This document shows positions 55,761-64,000 of a stretch of DNA of 64,000 nt, piece by piece (position 1 is the stretch's first letter; each line of letters starts with the position of its first letter). Source of the stretch: Dendrolimus kikuchii (taxonomy: Eukaryota; Arthropoda; Insecta; Lepidoptera; Lasiocampidae); the NCBI GenBank assembly GCA_019925095.2, contig CM034395.1, forward strand, positions 11,205,713-11,269,712, in the 5' to 3' direction. Below the pieces are notes generated by a model. It had not been told where the DNA came from, did not search any database, and saw only the letters and a list, made by a program, of their open reading frames with translations. A program made the position numbers and the translations under genes.

Positions 55761-57584
55761 TAAATTTTAGTGAATGGGATAGGATAGCTTTGATCGGAGA
55801 CGTATAAAACATTTACAGAAAACAACTACATTATTTCCACATTTATTTTAGCAAATTAGAAACCGAAGAATAAATCCAAATAATAAATAACGAAAGTAAT
55901 AATCGTTAACAATGTGATTATTTTGCTCAGCCTTAAGAACCAATCCATTGTTTTCCTCGATAATGACGGAAAAAGCAATTCAAATGTACTCTCGATCCGC
56001 CCAAAGGCTGTAATTACCTAATTCGCCTCGTATTTACTGCTGGTCACCATTGTATTATTGAAGTAACGGTTTTTATCGATTCCTATCTGAATTATAACAA
56101 AGTTAAATATCACACTTTAATTGCAAAACACTTTTCAAGGTTTCGTAACTATTTTGCCAAAATAAAAACCTTATGAAATCGTTAGGTCCGTTCGTCCGTT
56201 TGTATATTTGTACTTCAATCTTTGTATGACACAGTTCTTTTTACAGAAAATACTGAGTCCATATGGATAGGGAATTTCATACAAATATGACATATTTGTA
56301 ATATATGTATCTATCGCAAAGCTATGCCGTAGTGACATCGCGAGAAAAGATTGGGAGTCACCTCCATCTAGGTTGCTGAGAGTAGGAATTTATTTCTCAG
56401 TGTACACAGTCACAGGTGATATCATTAGTAGTGATGGATTTACACTAGGGGCTAGTGCCCAGGGCGGCGAAATTTTCGAGGGTGGCAAAATTTGGAGTGT
56501 CAGCAAAGCAATTTTCAACTTTCTGCTATAAAAATAAATGATTTTCAAAAATTGGGAAGTTATTGGTTTCATGCCAAATCTTAAAAATCGAGTTCTCATT
56601 GGATATTTACGTTTTGAAGTCTAGTTACAGTGCATAGATAATAGGGCGGTATTTTTCACGGTGCCCCAGGGCGGCTCTTAAGGTAAATTCGGCCCTGATC
56701 ATTAATTAGGCAGTTCTGAAAAATCATAATGTTATATTTTTATTTATTCTGTCATTAGCGCCTGTTTTGTGTAGAGTGATTCTCCATAATTTATCTCCAT
56801 TTTATATAACAATAATATGTAGTGATTGTGTACAGATTATAATTCAAAATCTCTCAATTGTATATACATGGTATTCACTACATTTTATTTTCATGTTGGC
56901 AGACGCGATAGTATTCGTACTGTGTTCAGTTTATTTTATTACATGTAAAACTTTAAGTATAATCTTTTATATGATATCTTGTATAAAATATTATCTGGAA
57001 TTTCCAAACAGTAATGTATTAAATTCTTTTAATTCATAACATTTTAATTAAAATAGTTTATCAATGACTTTAATCCGCTATCGGTTGTGTCAATTGCTAT
57101 GTTTCACATACTGTAAACTTGTTGGAGGGATGGCGAGGAGTTCTAAAATGCTTGTAGAGTGTGAAAAGTGAGTGTATAAATTATGTTAAAACTGTAAGGT
57201 TCTCTGATTGTAAGTATGTGACCAGTTGCTGTTCTTTTACTACCATAAACCCTTCTGAGTTGTTGCAAGTATTAGCGCTAATGTATTGTACGCTAGTTTT
57301 TTTTACATTATGGGTAATATAGTTGGATACGCACTAACTGCACTGATTTTTGGACTACACAATGGTTTTTTATGTAATTTTAGTGTTTATGTGTTTGTTA
57401 TCCTAAATAAATAAAATAAAATAATTGGTTTGCCCCATTAAAATATTGGATCGTGAAATTGCAACCTTGACCCTGAAAAACGATGTGAACATACAAAGAT
57501 GAACGAACAGACGGACGGAGGGATATAAGGGCTCCGTTATTACTAAAATGGCTATGGAATCCTAAAAGCCACTTCTGACAATAC
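55761..57584. other. Unrecognised, with a 'CCCAGGGCGGC' repeat
   Basis: At 56430-56700 there is a block with 'GCTAGTGCCCAGGGCGGCGA' and, near its end, 'GTGCCCCAGGGCGGCTCTTA', a common lepidopteran interspersed repeat. The rest is AT-rich and unrecognised. Confidence 0.4.
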
Positions 57585-57625
57585 ACACGATAAAACTGAC
57601 ATATGGTATGTCAGTTTTATCGTGT
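57585..57625. repeat. Perfect 41-bp palindrome
   Basis: Arms of 19 bp, ACACGATAAAACTGACATA and its exact complement, around a 3-bp TGG loop. No mismatch. It could be a solo MITE core or a transposon excision product. It has no runs of T to suggest a terminator. Confidence 0.95.
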
Positions 57626-57744
57626 TTATAAAGTGGACCTAATACATTGATATTAACTTAAACTTAACGAGCTCGCTTGAAAAGAATAATAATTATGTTA
57701 TTGTATTTCCAGTTCGAATTTAAATGCTAATAAAAATACTTTAC

Positions 57745-57917
57745 CGATGCTATTTGATAGCCTTTCTACCTCTGGAAGCTGGCACGCTCTCTGAAATAAA
57801 AGTTTCGAGTGCGATCCTGTATCAGCTACAAATGTATATTTACCGTTTTTCAACATGAATATAAACAATTTTCTACCTTCTGTGTTTGGAATAAAACATG
57901 GCAGTTTAGTAATCCAC
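57745..57917 (-). CDS. Candidate internal exon of an unidentified gene
   Basis: 173 nt open on the minus strand, preceded by an acceptor (TGTTTTACAG) and followed by a donor (GTAAAGTA). It reads 'WITKLPCFIPNTEGRKLFIF', 'MLKNGKYTFVADTGSHSKLL' and 'FQRACQLPEVERLSNSIG'. It is balanced in amino-acid composition, unlike the AT-driven frames around it. I do not recognise the family. Phase 1 in and phase 1 out are consistent with an internal exon, but no neighbouring exon could be confirmed. Confidence 0.4.
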
Positions 57918-58310
57918 CTGTAAAACATATCTTAAGTACGACATCACGGTTAAAGTTATATTTCTTTAGAAGAGAGTAGTACTCGCATTCCTGGTTCACG
58001 TAAGAATTCACTCATCGTCAAGTTTTTTTGAAACAACAGCCATTGAAACTTTGCCTATTCAGTATACAAAACGTGTGTATTACGGCGTAAATATTTTAAA
58101 AGTCAAGTACATTTAAAAGTTAAGCTCTACGTTATAGGTATAATGTGGCTAAGATAATGTTATAATATTTCTCTTTACTACTATATAAGTCTAAAGGTTA
58201 ATGTTTTTTTTTCATTTTTGATAAAATAAATTTTATGATGAACTGACCCAATTCTGTAGATCCTTTTATAGCTTAAGAACGGCTTGATCGACCTCGTTGT
58301 AAACCTTATG

Positions 58311-58674
58311 ACCTGCAGGGGTCCTCCAGCACCCGGGGAGCGGAGGATCAAGCCCCTGCTGACGAAGTGAGTTTATCCTGCTTCCCGGGGCGCTCTCAAG
58401 CACTGATGCGCAGGATCAGCGTGGGCGTAACTACGTTCTAAGTCTAACGCTCTTCCTACTATAAACACGGGGCACATGGGAGGAGGGTGGTTAGTGGAGT
58501 ATTGGCCCATAGGTGACCACTCCACAGAGAGGGAGGTACTTTGCTAAGTCTCCACACATGCCGGCAATTGACTTTGTTAGCTGCGCTATCTTCAGTGGCT
58601 AACTCTCATCGCTTTGGTCTAAACCCTAGCAGGACCCGGTAGTGTGCGAAATGCATTTTCCCCGCCTCAAAAAA
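58311..58674 (+). mobile_element. Retroposed SINE-like element (family D), long copy with target duplication
   Basis: Bounded by 'AAACCTTATG' at 58301-58310 and 58675-58684 and ending 'GCATTTTCCCCGCCTC' plus an A-run. GC-rich body: 'GTGACCACTCCACAGAGAGG', 'GCGGAGGATCAAGCCCCTGC'. No ORF and no obvious tRNA boxes. It is the fuller version of the element at 6803-7076. Confidence 0.8.
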
Positions 58675-58794
58675 AACCTTATGGTAATCATCGAATCCAA
58701 GTTTGTTTATTTCTTCTACTCAACCGATCGCTATTAATTTTGTTCTTGTTGGCAAGGAAAAGTTTCTTAATGAAGTTTCTGTTATTTATTCTGG

Positions 58795-58895
58795 CTTAAG
58801 TGTTTGTGGTCGGCTCCAGAATTGTCTTTTATATGTTACTCATAAGAAAAGCTTAATTTTTTAGCTTCGAAATGTACAGTGTATGTTCGTCTATC
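58795..58895 (+). repeat. Diverged 3' half of the tRNA-SINE family
   Basis: 'GTGGTCGGCTCCAGAATTGT' to 'GTACAGTGTATGTTCGTCT' aligns with 60855-60955 ('GGGATCGGCCCCAGAGTAGT' to 'ATACAATGTGTGTGTTTGTC'). The tRNA-like head is missing. Confidence 0.45.
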
Positions 58896-60110
58896 CATTT
58901 TTCGTTTAATATCAGATCTCGTGGGTTACTGTAGCTAATCTGGGGAGATTTCATGTTCCGCGAGAACATGTCTGCAACCCCGAGGATCCGGCCAAGTTTT
59001 ATTTTCGTTGTGGCATTTCGCCAGACAAACTATTAGCCCACCTGATGGCAAGTGCTAACCGTAACCTAAGAGCCTTTACAAGACTAAAGGTATACCGATG
59101 TACTGTCAGTCTCGAAGTAATTTTATAATATTGTTTCAAAAAGATCTCATATCGTAGTGCTGTGGAAATATTCTAGGCTGGGAGCTCAATCGAAATTTCA
59201 AAGTTACGCAAAGTTCTAGCCAAGGCTTTAGTCAGCCATTACTTACTTTATCATGTCCTTCAATGGTAGATCTAGTAAAGGATTCTAAGAATTTTTATGA
59301 AATTTGCATAGAAAGATTGTATTGGTAAAATGGGCACGTAAACTTCATACTAAGTTAAAGTAGCTTATAATGTTTTATACTTTAGATACGAAGGAAACTT
59401 TATGTTATGTTAGTGTATACTTTATGCTTTCCATTCGGCTTCTAAGTTTAATCTACTTTGTAACTTAGAGTAAATATAAATAGGCGAGTAAGTAGTGTAA
59501 AGTTCCCTCTTTCAAACATATTATACTGTTTAGTACGAAACTGTCCGTACATATTTTTCAGTAAGATGGAAAACATAGCGAAAAAATTGTTTTTTAAAGA
59601 ACTTCTACTGATGAGATTTGTTCTGTTTTTTATTTATTTATTAAAATGTAAGTTGGTTTTGTCAAAACGACTACAGCTATTGCTCTTGTCATCTTGGCAA
59701 AAAGAAAGCTCTTGTAAATTCGCCATATCCTGTCTGTCAACTTTACAACAGTTTTTTTTTTATAAATTACTGGGTCTACATAAAAAGAATTTGGCAGGCA
59801 AATGACTTTACAGAATGATGTAGGGAAATCGCAAAATAATAAAACAATGTGGCAGTTCCTTTACATGTAAACGAGTTATGAAATATCTTCTATCTGAATG
59901 TTCAATTGGGTCTATTATTGAACGGTTTTTAAAAGATATAATGATGTTCTTTAATGACGTTTTATTTAACTTGAAAAATATTAGCTTCCAAAGCTGTACT
60001 AAGTTTATCACCTCTAACTTCACTCACTAGGAGGTGAACAATTCTGAAAATTTAGTGTTTTAGAAATCCAAAAATATTTTCATTGAAAGATATTTTTGAT
60101 AAACATTTTT
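58896..60110. other. Unrecognised; weak coding-like pieces on minus strand
   Basis: About 1.2 kb. It includes a partial repeat H (59012-59090). On the minus strand at 59820-60020 the pieces 'LVSEVRGDKLSTALEANIFQ' and 'DPIEHSDRRYFITRLHVKEL' look protein-like but sit in different frames and have no clear splice sites; possibly an old gene or retroelement relic. Confidence 0.3.
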
Positions 60111-60124
60111 TTAATGTTGCATAG

Positions 60125-60302
60125 TAAAATGACAAAAACGTTTGATATCTGTACGGAATCCTACTGTGCGTGAAATTACATAAACCAATTTTTCTGGTGT
60201 ATGTGATATTGCCGTATCTGAATTGTGTTTAAAGGCATAATTAATAGGATTTCCTTCGGTGGTTCGCTCAGCAACTAATTTACATAGGCCTCTAAACAAT
60301 AA
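60125..60302 (-). CDS. Candidate exon, unidentified (weak)
   Basis: A minus-strand open stretch after a TTGTTTAG acceptor reads 'GLCKLVAERTTEGNPINYAF' and 'KHNSDTAISHTPEKLVYVIS'. The composition is protein-like. No strong donor was found and the family is not recognised. It may belong with the exon at 57745-57917 in one minus-strand gene, but this is a guess. Confidence 0.25.
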
Positions 60303-60394
60303 CAGTGAATAAAGACGCGCTTAACGGAAATGGCCCAAAAATTACTTGCCTACGCCGCGCCGTATAATAAATACTTGTAACAATAATTGATTTA

Positions 60395-60725
60395 TTTCCT
60401 GCAGGGTGCTTTGTGGCGAAGCCTTAGGTGAGTAGCGACACCTCGTACCTGACTCCGGGGGCCAAGGCAAGGCCCCCGCCTCCATGCTCGCCTTAACCGG
60501 CCGGCACGGAGTGGAGATCGCTAGAGCGGTGGAAGTGATAAATAGCATCACGTCAGAAGTAGCTTCGGTGAACCTGCAGCACACATCTCTACACCCCTTA
60601 GCCACTCACACCCGTGTTGCCCCTGTCTTTTATGGCATTTTTTGGGGCCCATCCAGGGAGTGGCGAGTCACCGTCTGCCCATTTTTCCATGTTCCCTGAA
60701 CATTGCGACGGGCAGACGCCATAGT
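60395..60725 (+). repeat. GC-rich retroelement-like block
   Basis: 'CTCGCCTTAACCGGCCGGCA', 'GGCAAGGCCCCCGCCTCCAT' and 'GGGGCCCATCCAGGGAGTGG' belong to GC-rich sequence I associate with lepidopteran LINE ends. No frame with recognised domains. The tRNA-SINE begins directly after it. Confidence 0.4.
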
Positions 60726-60729
60726 CGGC

Positions 60730-60978
60730 GACGGCCTCTGTGGTTGAGCGGGCTAAGCCTTTGCCGGCCTACCTCACTTCAACGCAGAGGCTCCGGGTTC
60801 GATTCCTGGTATAGTAAATTTCGGAAACGTATTTTCTCCGTTATTTACTATGGTCTGGGTGTCTGGGATCGGCCCCAGAGTAGTCCGTTGTATATTACCC
60901 ATAACACAAGCGTAACTTGCTTAATTTGGGGATATACAATGTGTGTGTTTGTCTGCCGATTATTATTATTATTATTAT
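60730..60978 (+). mobile_element. tRNA-derived SINE with (ATT)n tail
   Basis: A pol III A-box-like TGGTTGAGCGG at 60741-60751 and B-box GGTTCGATTCC at 60796-60806 are spaced as in tRNA genes. A ~150-bp body follows ('GGGATCGGCCCCAGAGTAGT') and then (ATT)n at 60960-60977. The tRNA part does not close into a complete acceptor stem, so it is a SINE head rather than a tRNA gene. A diverged body fragment is at 58795-58895. Confidence 0.8.
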
Positions 60979-61009
60979 AGTCCCCATATTCCCAGACCCC
61001 CAGTACCAC

Positions 61010-61285
61010 TAGCAGTTCACCCCAATAGCCCGGTACTTTTTATCTTCATTTCCCACAATAGTCCTACACTGGCCGGGGCTTGTCCTTGGGTGCATTATTA
61101 TATGATGTAGACAGGGATAATCGCCAGTCAGTGTCACGCCACATTTACAATAAATTTGTAAAGGGGCCTCTACGTGTTGGCCTCCCCATAGCCCTACGCA
61201 AGCCCTCCAAATGTCCGGGCCATTTTTATGGCTCGTGGTCTTGAAAGACATACAATGAATTGATTTATTATACACTAGCTGTGCT
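61010..61285 (-). repeat. Moderately GC-rich dispersed block, probable LINE remnant
   Basis: The minus strand has 'DIWRACVGLWGGQHVEAPLQ' and 'YCKCGVTLTGDYPCLHHIIM', Cys/His-containing and protein-like, with a frame of 88 codons. This resembles the C-terminal Cys/His region of some non-LTR polyproteins, but I cannot assign it. Confidence 0.35.
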
Positions 61286-62027
61286 TGCCACTTTCTTCAC
61301 GACGGGCTTGGACTTTGCATTCACACCTCCTAAACCATGCAACATATCGAAATAAAACATACATTAAACTTTAAATAACATAGCATTTTTAATCGCTTTA
61401 ATTTTTAATGAGTGTCTGGCACACACAAAAACACACAAAATAGCAGTAGATAATATAATAAAATAAAATTTATAAAACAGAAATTTTATACAGTAAAGCA
61501 CGATTGTTCCGCCTCATGTGTCAGGTTTAAACGAGGTCTACCAAATAAAATTTGTATGGGTATAGACAGGCAAAGAACGATAGATATTGAATTTTCTTTA
61601 TCCTCGAAAAGTAATGAGATTTGCCGACATGCGTACGTTTAAGGAGCTAGAATCCCCCCGGCTGAAGTACGAGCAAGAGATTTACTTGTCTCCTTTAATG
61701 GTCGAAAATATTTCGAGAAATTGCAGATTGTTTATATACCCATTCACACCAAACAAACATTTCGCGGAAATATATAGGGCCAATTCAATTTATGTGACAT
61801 GAAATTGGCAGATCAATGTGATAACGCTTGCAAAATACATATATGTATTATATGAATATGTTAATCAGTAGTATAGTTAGCGAGTGACAGTAGATATTCG
61901 TTGTCGCCATCTGAGATTACATATTATCATAATATTCAATTATGAACGTACTAAAACTAAACTAAAATATGGTACCTTAAATATTTTTTAATATTGACTA
62001 AGTACAATACAGTTAGTTTTCGTGACG
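61286..62027. other. Unrecognised AT-rich sequence
   Basis: No genes and no shared repeat noticed. Confidence 0.35.
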
Positions 62028-62710
62028 TTTCATAACATGAAACACACAAGTTCTATGAAGGCGGCAATCAGTGAACACGCTAGATAAGCCCAACCACTAC
62101 ATTAGATTCGACAAACCACCAATCCTCGCAAAGTAGTGTCGTTTCGTACCCAGAATTATGCGCGAGGCGAATAAAATAAAAAATCGCCAGTACAGAAGAT
62201 GGTTGGTCAGTACCACCTGTTTAGGATGCGATCATCAAAACTATTAAAACCCAAACCCAGCAAAAAACAAGTGCCTCACCTCAGAATACTATAAGCTCTT
62301 TCTGCGTGCACCGGAACACACCCCAACTTAATTGATATTTTACTCTTTTTATCTTTTTATATTACTTTCCACCTATTTAAATATATATAAAATTATTAGA
62401 GCCAGGCATGATGCTTTAGTGTTTCTGGCGCCGCTTCTTCTCTTCATGCTACAACATGTTGCGAAGCAGTAGTAAAATAGATTAGGCTCTCATAGAGTAA
62501 ATAATAAACAAAAATTAAATAATTAAAATTAAGAAGTTGGGGGTAGGGTAAACAATAACTTTACCATTACTCATTGACACTATCTTTTGTGATCACGGCT
62601 ACGAAAAATTGGACGAAATGTCGGAATAAAAATCAAATTAAATACCGCGCTCACAACCGTTATAATGTAATTAGTTTCATTATGTGTACTAGTCGCGAAA
62701 GTTAAGAAAA
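62028..62710 (+). pseudogene. Penelope-like element fragment, second copy
   Basis: It aligns with 49970-50590: 'AACATGAAACACACAAGTTC', 'TCAGTGAACACGCTAGATAA', 'TTTCTGCGTGCACCGGAACA', 'GTTGCGAAGCAGTAGTAAAA' and the terminal 'GATCACGGCTACG...ATGTCGGAATAAAAATC'. More decayed than the first copy and without a left inverted arm. Confidence 0.65.
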
Positions 62711-62984
62711 TAATATTGACTATTTTTTTAAGTTTGTTTATTGAAAGGTGTTCAGTATTTTCTAGGATTTTGTTAAAGAGCATCGTACTTTGCCCAATGA
62801 AACTAATGTAAACTTTTATGGAGCCTACATGTGGGAGTTTCTAATTTTTTTTTGTTCTTATTATTTTTATAATGTATGTCACATAATCTGGAAAAATCCG
62901 AAATATTTTTCTTAACATAACAGTACATTTCAAGTAAAATATATATACTGTGAAGCCACTGCTAAAAAATATTTATTTCTTTAA

Positions 62985-63420
62985 ACTTATCTCGCAAGGA
63001 ATCCCGCGCTACCATGGCGTAAATTGAGCGAATAGCACGCTTCTGCAGGACGAAAATAGCGTTTATGTCAGCTGCATTACCCCATAATAGAATACCGTAA
63101 GAGATAATGCTGTGAAAATAGCTAAAATAAACCAAACCAGTAGTATCAATATCACTCATGAATCTTATATTGTTTACTGCATAAGCTGCCGAGCTTAGTC
63201 TGTTTGCCAATTTACTTATATGGGGACCCCATTCTAGTTTCGAATCTAAACTAATACCGATAAAAATGGTCGAATCCACAACATCTAGCGTTTCTCCATT
63301 TAATAGAACATCAGTTTTTATAGGTTTAACATGCATGGAGAATTATATATATTCAGTTTTTTGGTGTTTAAAAGTAAATTATTCACACCAAACCAGTATA
63401 CTATAATTGAAACCGGGTTA
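62985..63420 (-). pseudogene. Jockey/CR1-type reverse transcriptase C-terminal fragment
   Basis: The minus strand reads 'WFGVNNLLLNTKK', then 'DVLLNGETLDVVDSTIFIGI', 'SLDSKLEWGPHISKLANRLS', 'AAYAVNNIRFMSDIDTTGLV', 'YFSYFHSIISYGILLWGNAA' and 'VLQKRAIRSIYAM'. This is the region after the RT catalytic motifs ('FLGI.LDS.L.W..HI', 'SYGILLWG', 'LQKRA.R'). There is a frameshift near 63340. Truncated at both ends. Confidence 0.8.
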
Positions 63421-63464
63421 TTTACGTCGTCAAAGTTGGTTTTCTGTCGCATAATTTTATATAT

Positions 63465-63997
63465 TGTTACAACTTAGGCTCCGACAAAGACAAATTCCAC
63501 GTACAGATCTGTAAAATCATATTTTATTACCTGTCGGCATTTGAATTAATTGTAATCCTTTTATGATCGTCTTCTTTTGTTCACTTATTTATTGTCATAC
63601 GTTTCTAGTTATTGTGGAGAACAGCCTATTGTACTATTGTACTCGCTCAGGAGCATCATTAGCCATGTGTTGCGAATTATAAGTACAAGCTAATTCTAAA
63701 AAGTTATGTCGACGTTGCTGGGCGGGCACATTTGCATTTGTGAAGTATAAAACGATGGCCTGATTGAGAGAGGGAGTCAGTTGAGCTACAAATACGGTCT
63801 AGGCGTAACGTGTGTGCATTTGGGAATCTAATAGTGACGGACTTTGCGCGTTTTATTGAATTACGACCTTCGGTATTACGTTTGGATTTATTGCATTCGG
63901 TTATATTTGTACCTGTGTTATACGTGTTCGTATAGTTCTAATAAACTCTATAAAAATTCTAACGGCATTTTAATTCGAGTTCCGCAAACTTGTAACA
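63465..63997 (+). mobile_element. LTR, copy 2 (solo, or start/end of an element beyond the edge)
   Basis: TGTTACAACTTAG... to ...ACTTGTAACA, homologous along its length to 44191-44750 but with many substitutions. TATAAAACGATGGC and AATAAACTC are the TATA and polyadenylation signals. ATAT precedes it and ATA follows at the window end, so a solo LTR with a 4-bp duplication is likely. It lacks the 51-bp insert of copy 1 and so documents the empty site. Confidence 0.75.
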
Positions 63998-64000
63998 ATA

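Noticed and set aside
59566..59805. 79-codon plus-strand frame rich in Leu/Phe/Lys
   Set aside because: AT-driven composition, no homologue or splice context.
60730..60806. A functional tRNA gene
   Set aside because: A and B boxes are present, but the acceptor stem does not close and a SINE body with an (ATT)n tail follows.
44191..63997. One full-length LTR provirus between the two LTRs
   Set aside because: 19.8 kb of unrelated elements intervene, the LTRs are strongly diverged, and copy 1 has its own flanking ATAT duplication.

Overview
This is a eukaryotic, AT-rich window, almost certainly from a lepidopteran (moth or butterfly) genome. Three things point there: a spliced timeless-family gene, Helitron, MITE, SINE and LINE-tail families of the kinds that fill moth and butterfly introns, and the absence of dense or operon-like coding. 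There are no rRNA genes, no CRISPR arrays and no bacterial features. All family names are from recognition by eye; no database search was possible.

The one clear host gene is timeout (the insect TIMELESS/TIM-1 orthologue; replication-fork protection) on the minus strand. Its start codon is at 8747. Seven exons with consistent GT/AG sites and phases run leftward to 822, and the gene continues off the left edge. An internal cassette of about 100 residues normally found in the family is not in the 2.26-kb intron where it should be, yet the flanking exons join in frame. A single well-bounded exon at 57745-57917 (minus) hints at a second, unidentified gene on the right.

The rest is a layered transposon landscape. 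9.7-11.6 kb: an RTE-like retrotransposon end and a decayed DD37D (maT) mariner. 12.2-16.0 kb: two Helitrons of one family sitting in one TA microsatellite, each carrying a different giant minisatellite (8-bp and 9-bp units). 16.5-18.4 kb: a recent R1-like LINE with a 14-bp target duplication. 19.4-20.5 kb: two short Helitrons fused head to tail. 24.3-25.7 kb: a 1.4-kb foldback structure. 28.9-31.6 kb: an inverted-repeat-bounded element with remnants of a THAP gene and a YqaJ-type nuclease gene in convergent orientation. 33.7-36.1 kb: a four-level nest (MITE, Helitron, Helitron, LINE). 42.6-44.8 kb: a mariner broken by a SINE, then a solo LTR broken by a 51-bp LINE scrap. 49.8-50.6 and 62.0-62.7 kb: Penelope-like fragments. 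54.5-55.8 kb: a second mariner. 58.3-61.0 kb: SINEs. 63.0-64.0 kb: a LINE fragment and a second LTR.

The best candidates for something under-described are the Helitron family whose internal tandem-repeat slot differs in every copy, the THAP plus YqaJ two-gene element, the in-frame exon loss in timeout, and a set of very short (39-51 bp) retro-insertions with perfect target duplications.
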